Positions 43,745 through 53,966 of a stretch of 64,000 nucleotides of DNA are shown in pieces (the first letter of the stretch is position 1; each line of letters begins with the position of its first letter). A model generated the notes under the pieces. That model ran no database searches. It was not told where the DNA came from and worked only from the letters and a program-made list of their open reading frames with translations. Position numbers and translations under genes: made by a program. This DNA comes from Winslowiella toletana (GTDB taxonomy: Bacteria > Pseudomonadota > Gammaproteobacteria > Enterobacterales > Enterobacteriaceae). The stretch is from NCBI RefSeq assembly GCF_032164335.1, contig NZ_CP134152.1, forward strand, positions 3,410,001 to 3,474,000, in the 5' to 3' direction.

Positions 43745-44482
43745 GTGAATGCGATTATTGTTGAAGATGAGTTTCTGGCTCAGCAAGAGCTAAGCTGGCT
43801 GATTCAGCAACATAGCCAGATTAAGATTGAAGGCCGTTTTGATGACGGTCTCGACGTGCTGAAATATCTGCAAAATCATCAGGTCGACGTGATCTTTCTC
43901 GATATCAACATTCCATCACTGGATGGGGTATTGCTGGCGCAAAACATCAGCAAATTCACCCATAAGCCGCTGATTGTATTTATCACCGCTTATAAAGAAC
44001 ATGCGGTAGAAGCCTTTGAGCTGGAAGCCTTCGACTATATTCTCAAGCCATACCATGAGTCGCGGATTGTCACCATGTTGCGCAAGCTGGAACTGACCCA
44101 CCAGCAGAATCAGCAGGCGCAAACCGCTGGCACCCCGCAGGCGCGTCACACACCGATGACCATCAATTTAGAGAAAGATGATCGGATTATCGTCACCGAT
44201 ATTAACGATATTTATTATGCTGAAGCGCATGAAAAAATGACGTTTGTTTATACACGGCGTGAAGAGTACGTGATGTCGATGAATATCACCGAGTTTTGCA
44301 GCCGCCTGCCGGAAGAGTATTTCTTCCGCTGCCACCGCTCCTGGTGCGTTAATCTGAGTAAAATTCGCGAAATCGAGCCTTGGTTCAACAATACCTATAT
44401 TCTGAAGCTGCGCGATCTGGATTTTCAGGTGCCGGTCAGCAGAAGTAAGGTTAAGGCATTCCGCCAGCTAATGCGGTTGTAA
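43745..44482 (+). CDS. ypdB: YpdB (PyrR) LytTR-type response regulator
   Basis: 245 aa from a GTG. Receiver domain with acidic pair ED at 7-8, phosphoacceptor Asp53 in VIFLDINIP and Lys in FDYILKPY; C-terminal LytTR DNA-binding domain (about 140-245; FFRCHRSWCVNLSKIREIEPWFNNTYILKLRD). Partner of YpdA. In E. coli it activates yhjX through a tandem operator that is also visible in this window. The E. coli neighbour ypdC is not present downstream; glk follows instead, convergently. Confidence 0.95.
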   Translation: MNAIIVEDEFLAQQELSWLIQQHSQIKIEGRFDDGLDVLKYLQNHQVDVIFLDINIPSLDGVLLAQNISKFTHKPLIVFITAYKEHAVEAFELEAFDYILKPYHESRIVTMLRKLELTHQQNQQAQTAGTPQARHTPMTINLEKDDRIIVTDINDIYYAEAHEKMTFVYTRREEYVMSMNITEFCSRLPEEYFFRCHRSWCVNLSKIREIEPWFNNTYILKLRDLDFQVPVSRSKVKAFRQLMRL

Positions 44483-44533
44483 TCACCGCGGGCTTAGGCG
44501 GCGAGAACGCCGCCCCGGCGGGAAAATCAGCGG

Positions 44534-45499
44534 TTACAGCACGCGCCCCAGCGTCTGACGCAGATGCGCTCCGGCACCCAGCAGGCCCGGTTGATCGTGG
44601 GTGATCATATACACCGGAATATCGGTAACGTAGTCGCGAAAACGCCCTTTATCTTCAAAAGCCGCGCGGAAACCCGAGGATTTAAAGAATTCGAGGAAGC
44701 GCGGCACAATACCCCCGGCGATATACACGCCGCCAAAAGTGCCAAGCGTCAGCGCCAGGTTGCCACCAAAACGCCCCATAATCACGCAGAACAGTGACAG
44801 CGCCCGACGGCAGTCGATACAGCTGTCTTCCAGCGCACGCGCAGAAACATCCTTCGGCGACAGGTTTTCTGGTACACGGTCATCTGATTTAACAATCGCC
44901 CGATACAGATTGACCAGCCCCATCCCGGACAGCACGCGTTCGGCGGATACATGGCCGATTTCCGCACGCAGCACTTCCAGAATCAGGTCTTCTTCTTCAC
45001 TGTTAGGCGCAAAATCTACGTGACCGCCCTCGCCCGGCAGACTCACCCAGCGCTTATCGACGTGCACCAGGTGCGCCACGCCGAGGCCGGTTCCGGCACC
45101 GTAAACCGCAATCGGACGGTCTTTAACTGCATCTTTACCACCAAACTGGATGACATCCGCCGCCGACAGCATCGGGATTGCCATTGATACCGCAGTAAAG
45201 TCGTTGATAATTTCCAGATGCTCAAAACCAAGATTTGCTTTCAGCTGACGGGTGGAAAACGCCCAGTCGTGATTGGTCATCTCGACCCAGTCTTCGGTTA
45301 TTGGGCAGGCGATAGCGATACAGCCGTCTTTAATATCCTGCTGTTGCTCTTCAAGATAGACGCGAATCACGGCTTCAAGACTGTCATATTCTGATGTCGG
45401 GAAAGTTTTGACCTGCGACAGGTTGCCCGTTTCCACCTCGCACAGGGCGAGGCGTGCGTTGGTGCCGCCAACATCGCCTGTCAAAGCATATTTTGTCAT
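44534..45499 (-). CDS. glk: Glucokinase
   Basis: 321 aa, full length for the E. coli-type Glk. [15 protein letters not shown] phosphate-binding start, [24 protein letters not shown] and [13 protein letters not shown] motifs, with catalytic Asp in NDF. Phosphorylates glucose with ATP in the cytosol. Own transcription unit, convergent with ypdB, with a GGCGGCG/CGCCGCC hairpin at 44497-44514 between them. Confidence 0.96.
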   Translation of the reverse strand: MTKYALTGDVGGTNARLALCEVETGNLSQVKTFPTSEYDSLEAVIRVYLEEQQQDIKDGCIAIACPITEDWVEMTNHDWAFSTRQLKANLGFEHLEIINDFTAVSMAIPMLSAADVIQFGGKDAVKDRPIAVYGAGTGLGVAHLVHVDKRWVSLPGEGGHVDFAPNSEEEDLILEVLRAEIGHVSAERVLSGMGLVNLYRAIVKSDDRVPENLSPKDVSARALEDSCIDCRRALSLFCVIMGRFGGNLALTLGTFGGVYIAGGIVPRFLEFFKSSGFRAAFEDKGRFRDYVTDIPVYMITHDQPGLLGAGAHLRQTLGRVL

Positions 45500-45656
45500 T
45501 ATTCTGCTGCTCCGTTAACGTCAATGAGTACCACTATAAATTTCCCCCGATAAAACAACAACGCTCACCGGGAAGAAAGGCGAGCGTCTGACTGAAAAAA
45601 GCGCGTTCTACATTATATGCCAGCGGGCGGGCTGCCCACTGGCATCTTTCTGAAAA

Positions 45657-47312
45657 TCAGCATGAATTGCGCTGATTTAAGGCCGCGCTGACCGCCTGCA
45701 ACAACGGCGGAACATCCATCTGTGGCAATACCACTTCTACCAGCGATAAACGCGGGCTGGCGTCAATGACCTTCATCACTTCAGTCAGCTGAACGTTCTC
45801 GACCACCCGCCAGCTTTGTGCCGGACAATGCAGGCTCAGCGCCTGCGGGAGTTGGGTCCAGTTCCAGGCTGCAATATCATTATAGCGCTGCTCAGCACCA
45901 TGGATGGCCCGTTCTACCGTGTAGCCATCATTATTCAGCAGGAAAATAATCGGTTTCAGGCCATCACGCATCATCGAACTCAGCTCCTGAATGGTCAGCT
46001 GCGCCGAACCGTCGCCGATAATCAGGATCACCCGCCGTTCGGTATCGGCGGTTTGCGCGCCAAATGTTGCCGGTAAACTGTAACCAATCGATCCCCATAA
46101 TGGCTGTACCAGCAGCTGGCAATTTTGCGGCAGGCGCAGCGCGGCGGCACCAAACGCGGCAGTACCCTGATCGGCCACCAGCAGGTCACCCGGCTGGATA
46201 AAATTCTGCATAGCCTGCCAGAACGCATTCTGACTCAGTTTCGCCCCTGACGCCGGCGGCAGCGCCGGTGGGGCGGGCGCGGTGTGGGTCCACTGTTGCT
46301 GATAATGTAAACTTAGCTGGTGCAGTGCCGCAACGGCCGCCTGCATTGGCAGGTTATCAAACTGACGGTCGCCAATCCGGCTGAAAAACGGCTGAATATC
46401 GATAAACCGTTGCGGATCGATTTGCTGGGTAAAGCCGGCGGTAATGGTATCGCTGAAGCGCACGCCGACGGCAATTATCACCTCCGCCTCTTCAATGGCG
46501 CGGCGCGTGGACTCAATACTGGCGGCACCGGCATAGGTCCCGACAAAACCCGGCAGCTGTTCCGGCAGCACGCCTTTGCCCATTAATAAGGTGGCATACG
46601 GCAAATTAACCTGTTGCAGCCAGCTCGCCAGCTCGGGTGTCACTTTAAAACGATCGGCGAGAAAATCGGCCAGCAGCGAAACGCTTTTCGCCTGTGCCAA
46701 CATCTGTTCTGCCGCGTCGCTGAACGCCGCCAGCGCGGCGCGGTAATCCGCAGCCGCTGGCAAGCTTAGCGCTGACTGCGGCAAGTCCGCCGGAGATGCC
46801 GCCACGTCAGTCGACAGCAACAGATAGCCGGGGCGGCGCTGCACCAGCACTTCAGCCAGCACGCGATCAATCTCTTCGCAGGCATTAGCCGGGGTTAACG
46901 CCGCCTGCGCAACGCTGACCGGCTGCGACATGCGCAGAAACGGCGTAAAATCTCCTTCCCCCAGCGAATGGTGAATCAAATCACCCTGCTGCTGGGCGCT
47001 CAGTGAAGGCGCCCCCACAATATGTATTACCGGTACATACTCGGCATAGCTGCCGGCAATGCCGTTAATCGCACTTAATTCGCCAACGCCAAAGGTGGTA
47101 AGCAGCGCAGCGGCAGGTTTGCAGCGGGCGTAACCGTCGGCGGCATAGGCAGCATTCAGCTCATTGGTACAACCGACCCAGGCGAGCCGCGGATGGTCAA
47201 TCACATGATCGAGAAATTGCAGATTATAGTCGCCGGGAACGCCAAAAAGATGATCGATACCGATTTCATTAAGTCGATGCAGCAGATAATCGCCAACCGT
47301 GGTAATGCTCAT
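45657..47312 (-). CDS. ipdC: Indolepyruvate decarboxylase
   Basis: 551 aa from the ATG at 47312 (AAGGAG seven bases upstream); a 113-codon upstream extension is spurious. Thiamine-diphosphate enzyme: TVGDYLLHRLNEIGIDHLFGVPGDYN, catalytic Glu in CTNELNAAYAADGYAR, double His in DLIHHSLGEGDF, and the cofactor motif IIGDGSAQLT...LNNDGYT. Fits indole-3-pyruvate decarboxylases of plant-associated Enterobacterales, the key step to indole-3-acetic acid from tryptophan; a phenylpyruvate or pyruvate decarboxylase cannot be excluded by sequence alone. Stands between glk and an oppositely oriented aldo/keto reductase gene. Confidence 0.87.
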   Translation of the reverse strand: MSITTVGDYLLHRLNEIGIDHLFGVPGDYNLQFLDHVIDHPRLAWVGCTNELNAAYAADGYARCKPAAALLTTFGVGELSAINGIAGSYAEYVPVIHIVGAPSLSAQQQGDLIHHSLGEGDFTPFLRMSQPVSVAQAALTPANACEEIDRVLAEVLVQRRPGYLLLSTDVAASPADLPQSALSLPAAADYRAALAAFSDAAEQMLAQAKSVSLLADFLADRFKVTPELASWLQQVNLPYATLLMGKGVLPEQLPGFVGTYAGAASIESTRRAIEEAEVIIAVGVRFSDTITAGFTQQIDPQRFIDIQPFFSRIGDRQFDNLPMQAAVAALHQLSLHYQQQWTHTAPAPPALPPASGAKLSQNAFWQAMQNFIQPGDLLVADQGTAAFGAAALRLPQNCQLLVQPLWGSIGYSLPATFGAQTADTERRVILIIGDGSAQLTIQELSSMMRDGLKPIIFLLNNDGYTVERAIHGAEQRYNDIAAWNWTQLPQALSLHCPAQSWRVVENVQLTEVMKVIDASPRLSLVEVVLPQMDVPPLLQAVSAALNQRNSC

Positions 47313-47467
47313 TATCGGACTCCTTACGAGCGGACTGAGCTTTAAGTATTGGATAAATAGCCATAACAGCGACCTGCCGATCGATGCTGAAACAACAGAT
47401 GCTGGAAACTGAACGTTACGCGTGCGGAATTTTCTGTAAGTTGCGATGCAGGGCGCGGAACCGATTA

Positions 47468-47483
47468 GTGTAAACGCATACAC
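47468..47483. promoter_or_regulatory. Palindrome between ipdC and the aldo/keto reductase gene
   Basis: GTGTA-AACGCA-TACAC is a perfect inverted repeat in the divergent control region, followed by a second palindrome GTAAGGCTTAC (47493-47503). It partly resembles a TyrR box (TGTAAA-N6-TTTACA), relevant because ipdC is TyrR-controlled in some relatives. Assignment to TyrR is weak. Confidence 0.35.
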
Positions 47484-47530
47484 TGCTATGCTGTAAGGCT
47501 TACCGACCCTCAATATTGCAGGATAAAAAC

Positions 47531-48520
47531 ATGCACTATCTTCCCGATGCCGGGCGCTACCAACAGATGGAATATCGCCGCTGCGGACGTAGCGGCCTGA
47601 AACTTCCAGCGATTTCGCTGGGTTTATGGCATAACTTCGGCGATAACACACTGCTGGAGAACAGCCGTAATCTGCTGCGTCATGCTTTTGATCGTGGCAT
47701 TACCCATTTTGATCTGGCTAATAACTATGGCCCACCGCCAGGTTCGGCTGAGGAGAATTTCGGGCGTATCCTGCGCGAGGATTTTCGCCCCTTCCGCGAC
47801 GAACTGATTATCTCGTCCAAAGCGGGTTATACCATGTGGGACGGGCCTTACGGCGACTGGGGATCGCGTAAGTATCTGGTTTCCAGCCTTGATCAAAGCC
47901 TGAAGCGCATGGGGCTGGAGTATGTTGATATCTTCTATCACCATCGTCCGGACCCGGAAACCCCACTGGAAGAAACCATGGGCGCGCTGGATCATCTGGT
48001 ACGCCAGGGCAAGGCGCTGTATGCCGCGATCTCAAATTATCCGGCGGATCTGGCGCAACAGGCGATCGCAATCCTGCGCGATCTCGGTACGCCATGCCTG
48101 ATCCATCAGCCAAAATACTCCATGTTTGAACGCGCCCCAGAAGACGGATTGCTGGATGTGCTGGAACAAGGCGGCGTCGGCAGTATCGCTTTCTCACCGC
48201 TGGCTGGCGGCATGCTGACCGATCGTTATTTGCAGGGAGTGCCGCAAGATTCACGCGCCGCCAGCGGCAGTCGTTTCCTGAGCAGCGAGCAACTGACAGA
48301 AGAGAAGATGGCAAAAGTGCGTCAGCTTAATCAGCTGGCGACAGATCGCGGTCAGAAGCTGTCGCAAATGGCGCTGGCATGGGTGCTGCGCGGCGATCGC
48401 GTCACCTCGGTATTGATCGGTGCCAGTAAAACCAGCCAGATTGATGATGCAGTTGGCATGCTGGCCAATCGTCACTTCAGCGCACAACAGCTGGAACAGA
48501 TTGAAGCCATTTTAGTGTAA
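47531..48520 (+). CDS. yghZ: Aldo/keto reductase, YghZ-like
   Basis: 329 aa from the ATG at 47531 (AGGA seven bases upstream); a TTG five codons earlier is rejected. YEYRRCGRSGLKLPAISLGLW, THFDLANNYGPPPGSAEENFG (catalytic Asp/Tyr), SSKAGYTMWDGPYGDWGSRKYL and the NADPH-binding LIGASKTSQI region all match the E. coli YghZ/Gpr type, which reduces methylglyoxal and L-glyceraldehyde-3-phosphate. E. coli yghZ lies elsewhere on the chromosome, so this is a different neighbourhood. Substrate inferred from family. Confidence 0.86.
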   Translation: MHYLPDAGRYQQMEYRRCGRSGLKLPAISLGLWHNFGDNTLLENSRNLLRHAFDRGITHFDLANNYGPPPGSAEENFGRILREDFRPFRDELIISSKAGYTMWDGPYGDWGSRKYLVSSLDQSLKRMGLEYVDIFYHHRPDPETPLEETMGALDHLVRQGKALYAAISNYPADLAQQAIAILRDLGTPCLIHQPKYSMFERAPEDGLLDVLEQGGVGSIAFSPLAGGMLTDRYLQGVPQDSRAASGSRFLSSEQLTEEKMAKVRQLNQLATDRGQKLSQMALAWVLRGDRVTSVLIGASKTSQIDDAVGMLANRHFSAQQLEQIEAILV

Positions 48521-48529
48521 GCGTTTACC

Positions 48530-48553
48530 CCGCCGTTTCGACGGCGGTTTTCC
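48530..48553 (+). terminator. Terminator after the aldo/keto reductase gene
   Basis: CCGCCGT/ACGGCGG stem (48530-48547), TTCG tetraloop, followed by TTTTCCCC. Confidence 0.75.
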
Positions 48554-48681
48554 CCGATGCAGATTTGTCTCAAATTCAATTTTGTCGCTATTTTTCAGAA
48601 ACTCCCCGAAAGATTACGTTGCGCACTCAGGATAATCTTGCCTGACCCAGCGGTGCAGCCTGCCGTTGATAAGGAGATAAT

Positions 48682-49050
48682 ATGAAACGTGCCATTATTT
48701 TTGCCGCCTTGCTGGCAAGCTTATCGCCTTTGGCTATCCACACAGCACAAGCCAATAGCGCAGAAATTACTTTATTACCCGGTGTGACGCTGCATCTGGG
48801 AGACCGTGACGACCGTGGCCAGTACTGGGACGGTGGCCGCTGGCGCGATGATCGCTGGTGGCGTGATAATTATCAGTGGGAAAAAGGACGCTGGTGGCGA
48901 CATGAAGAGTGGCGTCGTCATAAAGAGCGGGAGCGCGAGCACGCCTGGCATGAGCAGCAGCGCAAGCGCGAGTGGAAACATCATGAGCGCGAACGCCGCC
49001 ATCAGCAGCACGAATGGAAAAAACATCATCGCCATCATCACGATGACTGA
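48682..49050 (+). CDS. ypeC: YpeC-like DUF2502 periplasmic protein
   Basis: 122 aa with a Sec signal peptide ending near residue 25 (HTAQANS/AEITLLP). Mature part opens with EITLLPGVTLHLGDRDDRGQYWDGGRWRD, the DUF2502 signature, and continues with a Trp/Arg-rich segment and a very His/Arg/Glu-rich C-terminal half (about 75-122). Same neighbour (mntH) as in E. coli ypeC; the charged tail here is longer. Function unknown; metal binding by the His-rich tail is a guess. Confidence 0.86.
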   Translation: MKRAIIFAALLASLSPLAIHTAQANSAEITLLPGVTLHLGDRDDRGQYWDGGRWRDDRWWRDNYQWEKGRWWRHEEWRRHKEREREHAWHEQQRKREWKHHERERRHQQHEWKKHHRHHHDD

Positions 49051-49094
49051 TAGCTGAATCGGGGGGCCGTTTTCGGCTCCCCGACAGGACTAAG

Positions 49095-50333
49095 CTAAAG
49101 CCCCAGCGCCATTCCCACCAGCAGATAGAGATTTAACGCCACCACCAGCAGCACTATCACTTTGCCGGTATTTTGCATCAGGCGGGAATTAACCATATCG
49201 CCCATCAGTTCGCGATTGCCGGTGAATGCCAGCAGCGGCACCAGCGCCAGTGCAATACCGAAGCTCAGCAGCACCTGACTCATCACCAGAATTCGCGTCG
49301 GATCCCACCCCGCCATAATGACAATAAAGGAAGGCAGCATTGTCACTACCCGACGAATCCACAGCGGAATATGGAAACGGATGAAGCCCTGCATTACCAC
49401 TTGCCCCGCCAACGTACCCACCACCGTTGACGACAGCCCCGCCGCGACCAGACTCAGACCAAATACCGTGGCAGCCGCATGGCTGAGCAACGGCTCTAAA
49501 GTCAGGTAAGCCTGTTCAAGATCGGCAATACCGCTGTGGCCGCTAAAGTGGAATGCCGCCGCTGCCGTCGCCATCATCGCCAGGTTAACGAAACCGGCAA
49601 TCGTCATGGCTATCGCCACATCCAGTTTCGTGGCTGAATAGCGCTCAGCGCGCGAGTTACCATCACCGCGCTGCGTCAGCGATGAGTGCAAATAAATCAC
49701 ATGCGGCATAATGGTCGCCCCCAGCACACCGGCTGCCAGGAACACCGCATCGGCGGTCGGCAGTGAAGGGATCGCCATGCCCTGCAGCAGATCGACCACT
49801 TTAGGCTGTGAGAAAACCAGCTCGATGATATAGGCGGCCGCAACGAACAGCAGCAGACCGGCAATCACCAGTTCAAGTGGTTTCTGCCCTCGGCTTTGCA
49901 GCATCAGAATCAGGAAGGTCGCTACGCCGGTCAGTACCGCTCCCTGCAACAGAGTGACGCCAAGCAGCAGCTTAAAACCAATCGCCGCGCCGATAAACTC
50001 CGCCAGATCGGTTGCCATGGCGATAATTTCCGCCTGCACCCAATAGAACCATACCGCCGGACGTGGAAAACGATCGCGAATATGTTCCGCGAGATTTTTG
50101 CCGGTAGCGATACCCAGCTTGGCCGACATCAGCTGGATCAGCATCGCCATCACGTTGGCCCACACCACCACCCACAGCAGCTTATAGCCGTAGGATGCAC
50201 CCGCCTGGATATTGGTGGCAAAGTTGCCGGGATCGATATAACCAATCGCCGCAATAAAGGCTGGCCCCATCAGGGCTAATTTAACTTTGCGAACTCCGCG
50301 TGCAGCACGTTGCGCGGTGCGGCTCTCTGACAT
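49095..50333 (-). CDS. mntH: MntH Nramp-family manganese transporter
   Basis: 412 aa, 11 predicted helices. Nramp motifs: helix 1 [15 protein letters not shown] and helix 6 [11 protein letters not shown], with Asp, Asn, Met and His residues that form the metal site. Proton-coupled Mn(II)/Fe(II) uptake in the inner membrane. Tandem MntR-like palindromes lie about 90-120 bp upstream. Convergent with ypeC, a GGGGG-rich hairpin at 49060-49085 separates them. Confidence 0.96.
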   Translation of the reverse strand: MSESRTAQRAARGVRKVKLALMGPAFIAAIGYIDPGNFATNIQAGASYGYKLLWVVVWANVMAMLIQLMSAKLGIATGKNLAEHIRDRFPRPAVWFYWVQAEIIAMATDLAEFIGAAIGFKLLLGVTLLQGAVLTGVATFLILMLQSRGQKPLELVIAGLLLFVAAAYIIELVFSQPKVVDLLQGMAIPSLPTADAVFLAAGVLGATIMPHVIYLHSSLTQRGDGNSRAERYSATKLDVAIAMTIAGFVNLAMMATAAAAFHFSGHSGIADLEQAYLTLEPLLSHAAATVFGLSLVAAGLSSTVVGTLAGQVVMQGFIRFHIPLWIRRVVTMLPSFIVIMAGWDPTRILVMSQVLLSFGIALALVPLLAFTGNRELMGDMVNSRLMQNTGKVIVLLVVALNLYLLVGMALGL

Positions 50334-50420
50334 TTTGCTGCCTCTTGCCTGAAATGCTTAACTATCCTTCAGGATAAGGATTCTCAAGCGGGTGTGAATG
50401 AGTTTATAGCGATTAGTGTA

Positions 50421-50453
50421 ATAGCCAGCGCTATAAAGTATAGCCTTTGCTAT
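50421..50453 (-). promoter_or_regulatory. Tandem MntR-like operators of mntH
   Basis: ATAGC-CAGC-GCTAT (50421-50434) and ATAGC-CTTT-GCTAT (50440-50453) share the MntR consensus core ATAGC-N4-GCTAT and are 19 bp apart centre to centre, about two helix turns. A further half-site ATAGC occurs at 50406. Confidence 0.65.
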
Positions 50454-50691
50454 AAATTGAAACACAATAATTGAGCGATAATTATCAGCTGTCGCCCCAC
50501 TGTAAGACAGAAACAGAAGGTTAACAACTCACCAGCCGCTTTTTCAAACCGCTTGCAGATGTGATCTGTCAGGCTTTTCTGACGCCTCAAGGTATAGCTA
50601 ATTGTTATAATGCGGTTTTGATCTCGTTTTTGCGCCTCGCGTTACATAGAATACACAGCGAAATATAACCTGCCTCATATTTGGAGCAATC

Positions 50692-51876
50692 ATGTCCCGC
50701 ATTCTGCACTTTGCTTTGGCGCTAGGGGTTGTGGCGTTACTGGCCTTACTGGTCAGCAGCGATCGCAAAAACATCCGCGTTCGTTTTGTCATACAGCTGC
50801 TGGTAATTGAGGTTCTGCTTGCCTGGTTCTTCCTGAACTCGGAAATCGGCCTCGGATTTGTACAAGGCTTTTCGGATTTCTTTGAGAAATTACTCAAATT
50901 TGCCGCAGAAGGGACAAATTTTGTCTTTGGCGGAATGTCGGATAAAGGGTTGGCGTTCTTCTTCCTGAATGTACTCTGCCCTATTGTCTTTATCTCTGCA
51001 CTGATCGGTATTTTGCAACACTTCCGTATCCTGCCGATAGTTATTCGCGCAATCGGGACCGTGCTGTCAAAAGTCAACGGCATGGGCAAGCTGGAATCCT
51101 TTAATGCGGTAAGCTCACTGATTTTGGGACAATCAGAAAACTTTATCGCCTATAAGGATATTCTTGGCAAAATGTCACAGCGTCGCATGTACACCATGGC
51201 CGCTACGGCGATGTCCACGGTGTCGATGTCGATTGTCGGTGCCTATATGACCATGCTTCAGCCGAAATATGTGGTAGCAGCACTGATCCTGAATATGTTC
51301 AGTACCTTTATTGTGCTGTCGTTGATCAACCCGTATCGGGTAGACGGTGAGGAAGATCTGCAACTGGCCAATACGCATAAAGGCCAGAGCTTCTTTGAAA
51401 TGCTGGGCGAGTATATTCTGGCCGGTTTCAAAGTGGCAATTATCGTTGCGGCGATGCTGATCGGCTTTATCGCGCTGATCTCGGCGGTCAATGCGCTGTT
51501 TGATGCCGTTTTTGGTATCAGCTTCCAGGCGATTCTCGGTTATGTCTTCTTCCCGTTTGCCTGGATGATGGGCGTGCCGACGCATGAAGCGTTACAGGTT
51601 GGCAGTATTATGGCGACGAAACTGGTGTCGAATGAGTTTGTTGCGATGATGGATCTGCAGAAAATCGCGGGTCAGCTGTCACCACGCGGTGAAGGCATCC
51701 TGTCAGTGTTCCTGGTCTCATTCGCTAACTTCTCATCCATCGGGATTGTTGCCGGTGCGATTAAAGGTTTGCATGAAGAACAGGGTAACGTGGTTTCGCG
51801 CTTTGGCCTGAAACTGCTGTACGGTTCAACGCTGGTCAGCGTGCTTTCGGCATCGATTGCCGGTCTGGTACTGTAA
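50692..51876 (+). CDS. nupC: NupC nucleoside/proton symporter
   Basis: 394 aa, concentrative nucleoside transporter family: [70 protein letters not shown] and [26 protein letters not shown]. Complete. Divergent from mntH. TATAAT at 50606-50611 with a poor -35, and a half CRP site (TGTGA at 50560), suggest activator-dependent expression as in E. coli, but this is weak evidence. Confidence 0.95.
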   Translation: MSRILHFALALGVVALLALLVSSDRKNIRVRFVIQLLVIEVLLAWFFLNSEIGLGFVQGFSDFFEKLLKFAAEGTNFVFGGMSDKGLAFFFLNVLCPIVFISALIGILQHFRILPIVIRAIGTVLSKVNGMGKLESFNAVSSLILGQSENFIAYKDILGKMSQRRMYTMAATAMSTVSMSIVGAYMTMLQPKYVVAALILNMFSTFIVLSLINPYRVDGEEDLQLANTHKGQSFFEMLGEYILAGFKVAIIVAAMLIGFIALISAVNALFDAVFGISFQAILGYVFFPFAWMMGVPTHEALQVGSIMATKLVSNEFVAMMDLQKIAGQLSPRGEGILSVFLVSFANFSSIGIVAGAIKGLHEEQGNVVSRFGLKLLYGSTLVSVLSASIAGLVL

Positions 51877-51881
51877 TCAGC

Positions 51882-51920
51882 CGCAGGGGTCAGCTATGGC
51901 TGGCTCCTGCGTTTCTTATC
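51882..51920 (+). terminator. Terminator after nupC
   Basis: CGCAGG...CAGC pairs with GCTG...CCTGCG over an imperfect stem, followed by TTTCTT. Confidence 0.6.
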
Positions 51921-52046
51921 TGCCGTCACACTCCCGCCAGTAAGCGCTTCCTACGTCTTCACTCCGCGAATAAAACGTAAAAAACAGCAACGAAAAAACA
52001 TCCGCCTGAGCAGATTATTATCACAATCGAGGAGTTTCAGATAATT

Positions 52047-52122
<76 letters not shown>

Positions 52123-52167
52123 ACTACAGAGATGCGTTTTTCAGTTCCAAATCTGCTGGAGTAGATT

Positions 52168-52243
<76 letters not shown>

Positions 52244-52276
52244 AAACCGAAAAACAGTGTCGTATCGACGGACGGC

Positions 52277-52305
52277 ATAATATGAAACCGTCAGAAGGGT
52301 GTCAA
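52277..52305 (-). promoter_or_regulatory. Promoter of the tRNA-Ala pair
   Basis: TTGACA (52305-52300), 17-bp spacer and TATTAT (52282-52277) on the minus strand, about 34 bp upstream of the first mature tRNA. Confidence 0.8.
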
Positions 52306-52640
52306 CGGCAAAATAGCTTTCTGAGTGCGATCGCTGAAAAAGGCGTCAACAGTGGCTGAAATAACTGATATTTGCTGATGCTTTGCCGGTTATTGCCCCT
52401 TCGGCTGGCCAAATGACAAACAGTTAAGATTTATCACTGCTTTAGCGCCGCTGGCCCGGCAGCTGTTAATGACAGGTTAACAATGACACAAAAAGTCACT
52501 TGTTTTTGTTAATTTCCCGTGCAAGACTTCGCGCGCTAATTATTAATCAAAATCCCCCGCTGCTGCGCCAGACCTGCTCAGCCAGCATTCCGCGGCAGAT
52601 TTTGGTCTTATTTTTATTTAACAAATACACCAGAGCTATT
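52306..52640. other. Intergenic region before the FNT gene
   Basis: About 335 bases that should contain the promoter of the downstream formate/nitrite transporter. I searched for an FNR box (TTGAT-N4-ATCAA) and saw no good match. No gene is evident. Confidence 0.5.
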
Positions 52641-53429
<789 letters not shown>

Positions 53430-53559
53430 TTCCCCCTGCCCTTTGCCGTCCGGCAGAGGGCAATTTATGCTCTGGCTCGCAATTTCCGATCCGTTAGTTA
53501 TTCCTTTAGCGAATTATTGTAATATGTTCCGCTAATACATTCGTTACAGGGACTGAAAC

Positions 53560-53913
53560 GTGAAAAAGGACTGGTTAACACCTGAAGAGCTGGCGAAGGT
53601 GACGGGATATAGTCGTCAAACCATCAACAAATGGATTAAACGTGAATGCTGGACCACTGCGCCTAAACCCGGAGTTCAGGGTGGTAAAGCGCGGATGATT
53701 CATATCGATGAGCGGGTAAAAGAGTTTCTGAAATCAACGCGTCATGCAGCTGAACCTTCTGCTGCCTATGTGGTGAATCAGAATCCTCTGCCAGGCCTGC
53801 TGATCACCTCTCTACAGCAGATGACGTCGGAAGAACAGGCGAAACTGTCGGCATTACTGGTGCGTGAAGGCATTCAGGGTATTTTGCAACGGTTGGGTAT
53901 CAGCGAAGAGTAA
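53560..53913 (+). CDS. yfeC: YfeC-like DNA-binding protein
   Basis: 117 aa from a GTG with AGGGA upstream. N-terminal helix-turn-helix LTPEELAKVTGYSRQTINKWIKRECWTTAPKPGVQGGKARMIHID, very close to E. coli YfeC, and a C-terminal EEQAKLSALLVREGIQGILQRLGI block shared with it. Putative regulator; target unknown. Conserved place next to gltX; the paralogue yfeD found in E. coli is absent. Confidence 0.88.
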   Translation: MKKDWLTPEELAKVTGYSRQTINKWIKRECWTTAPKPGVQGGKARMIHIDERVKEFLKSTRHAAEPSAAYVVNQNPLPGLLITSLQQMTSEEQAKLSALLVREGIQGILQRLGISEE

Positions 53914-53952
53914 AAAAAACCGGAAGCAGCCTGGCTGTTTCCGGTTTTTTGT
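53914..53952. terminator. Bidirectional terminator yfeC/gltX
   Basis: A-run, AACCGGAAGCAG stem with loop and complement CTGTTTCCGGTT, T-run. It can end both converging transcripts. Confidence 0.85.
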
Positions 53953-53966
53953 TGATGGCTTAAGGA

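Noticed and set aside
47313-47651. 113-residue N-terminal extension of ipdC
   Set aside because: It overlaps the divergent promoter and the reductase start, has no ribosome site, and homology to decarboxylases begins at the ATG at 47312.
48775-49041. Met-rich 88-aa antisense ORF opposite ypeC
   Set aside because: Its composition is the reverse complement of the His/Arg-rich codons of ypeC, and no ribosome site precedes it.
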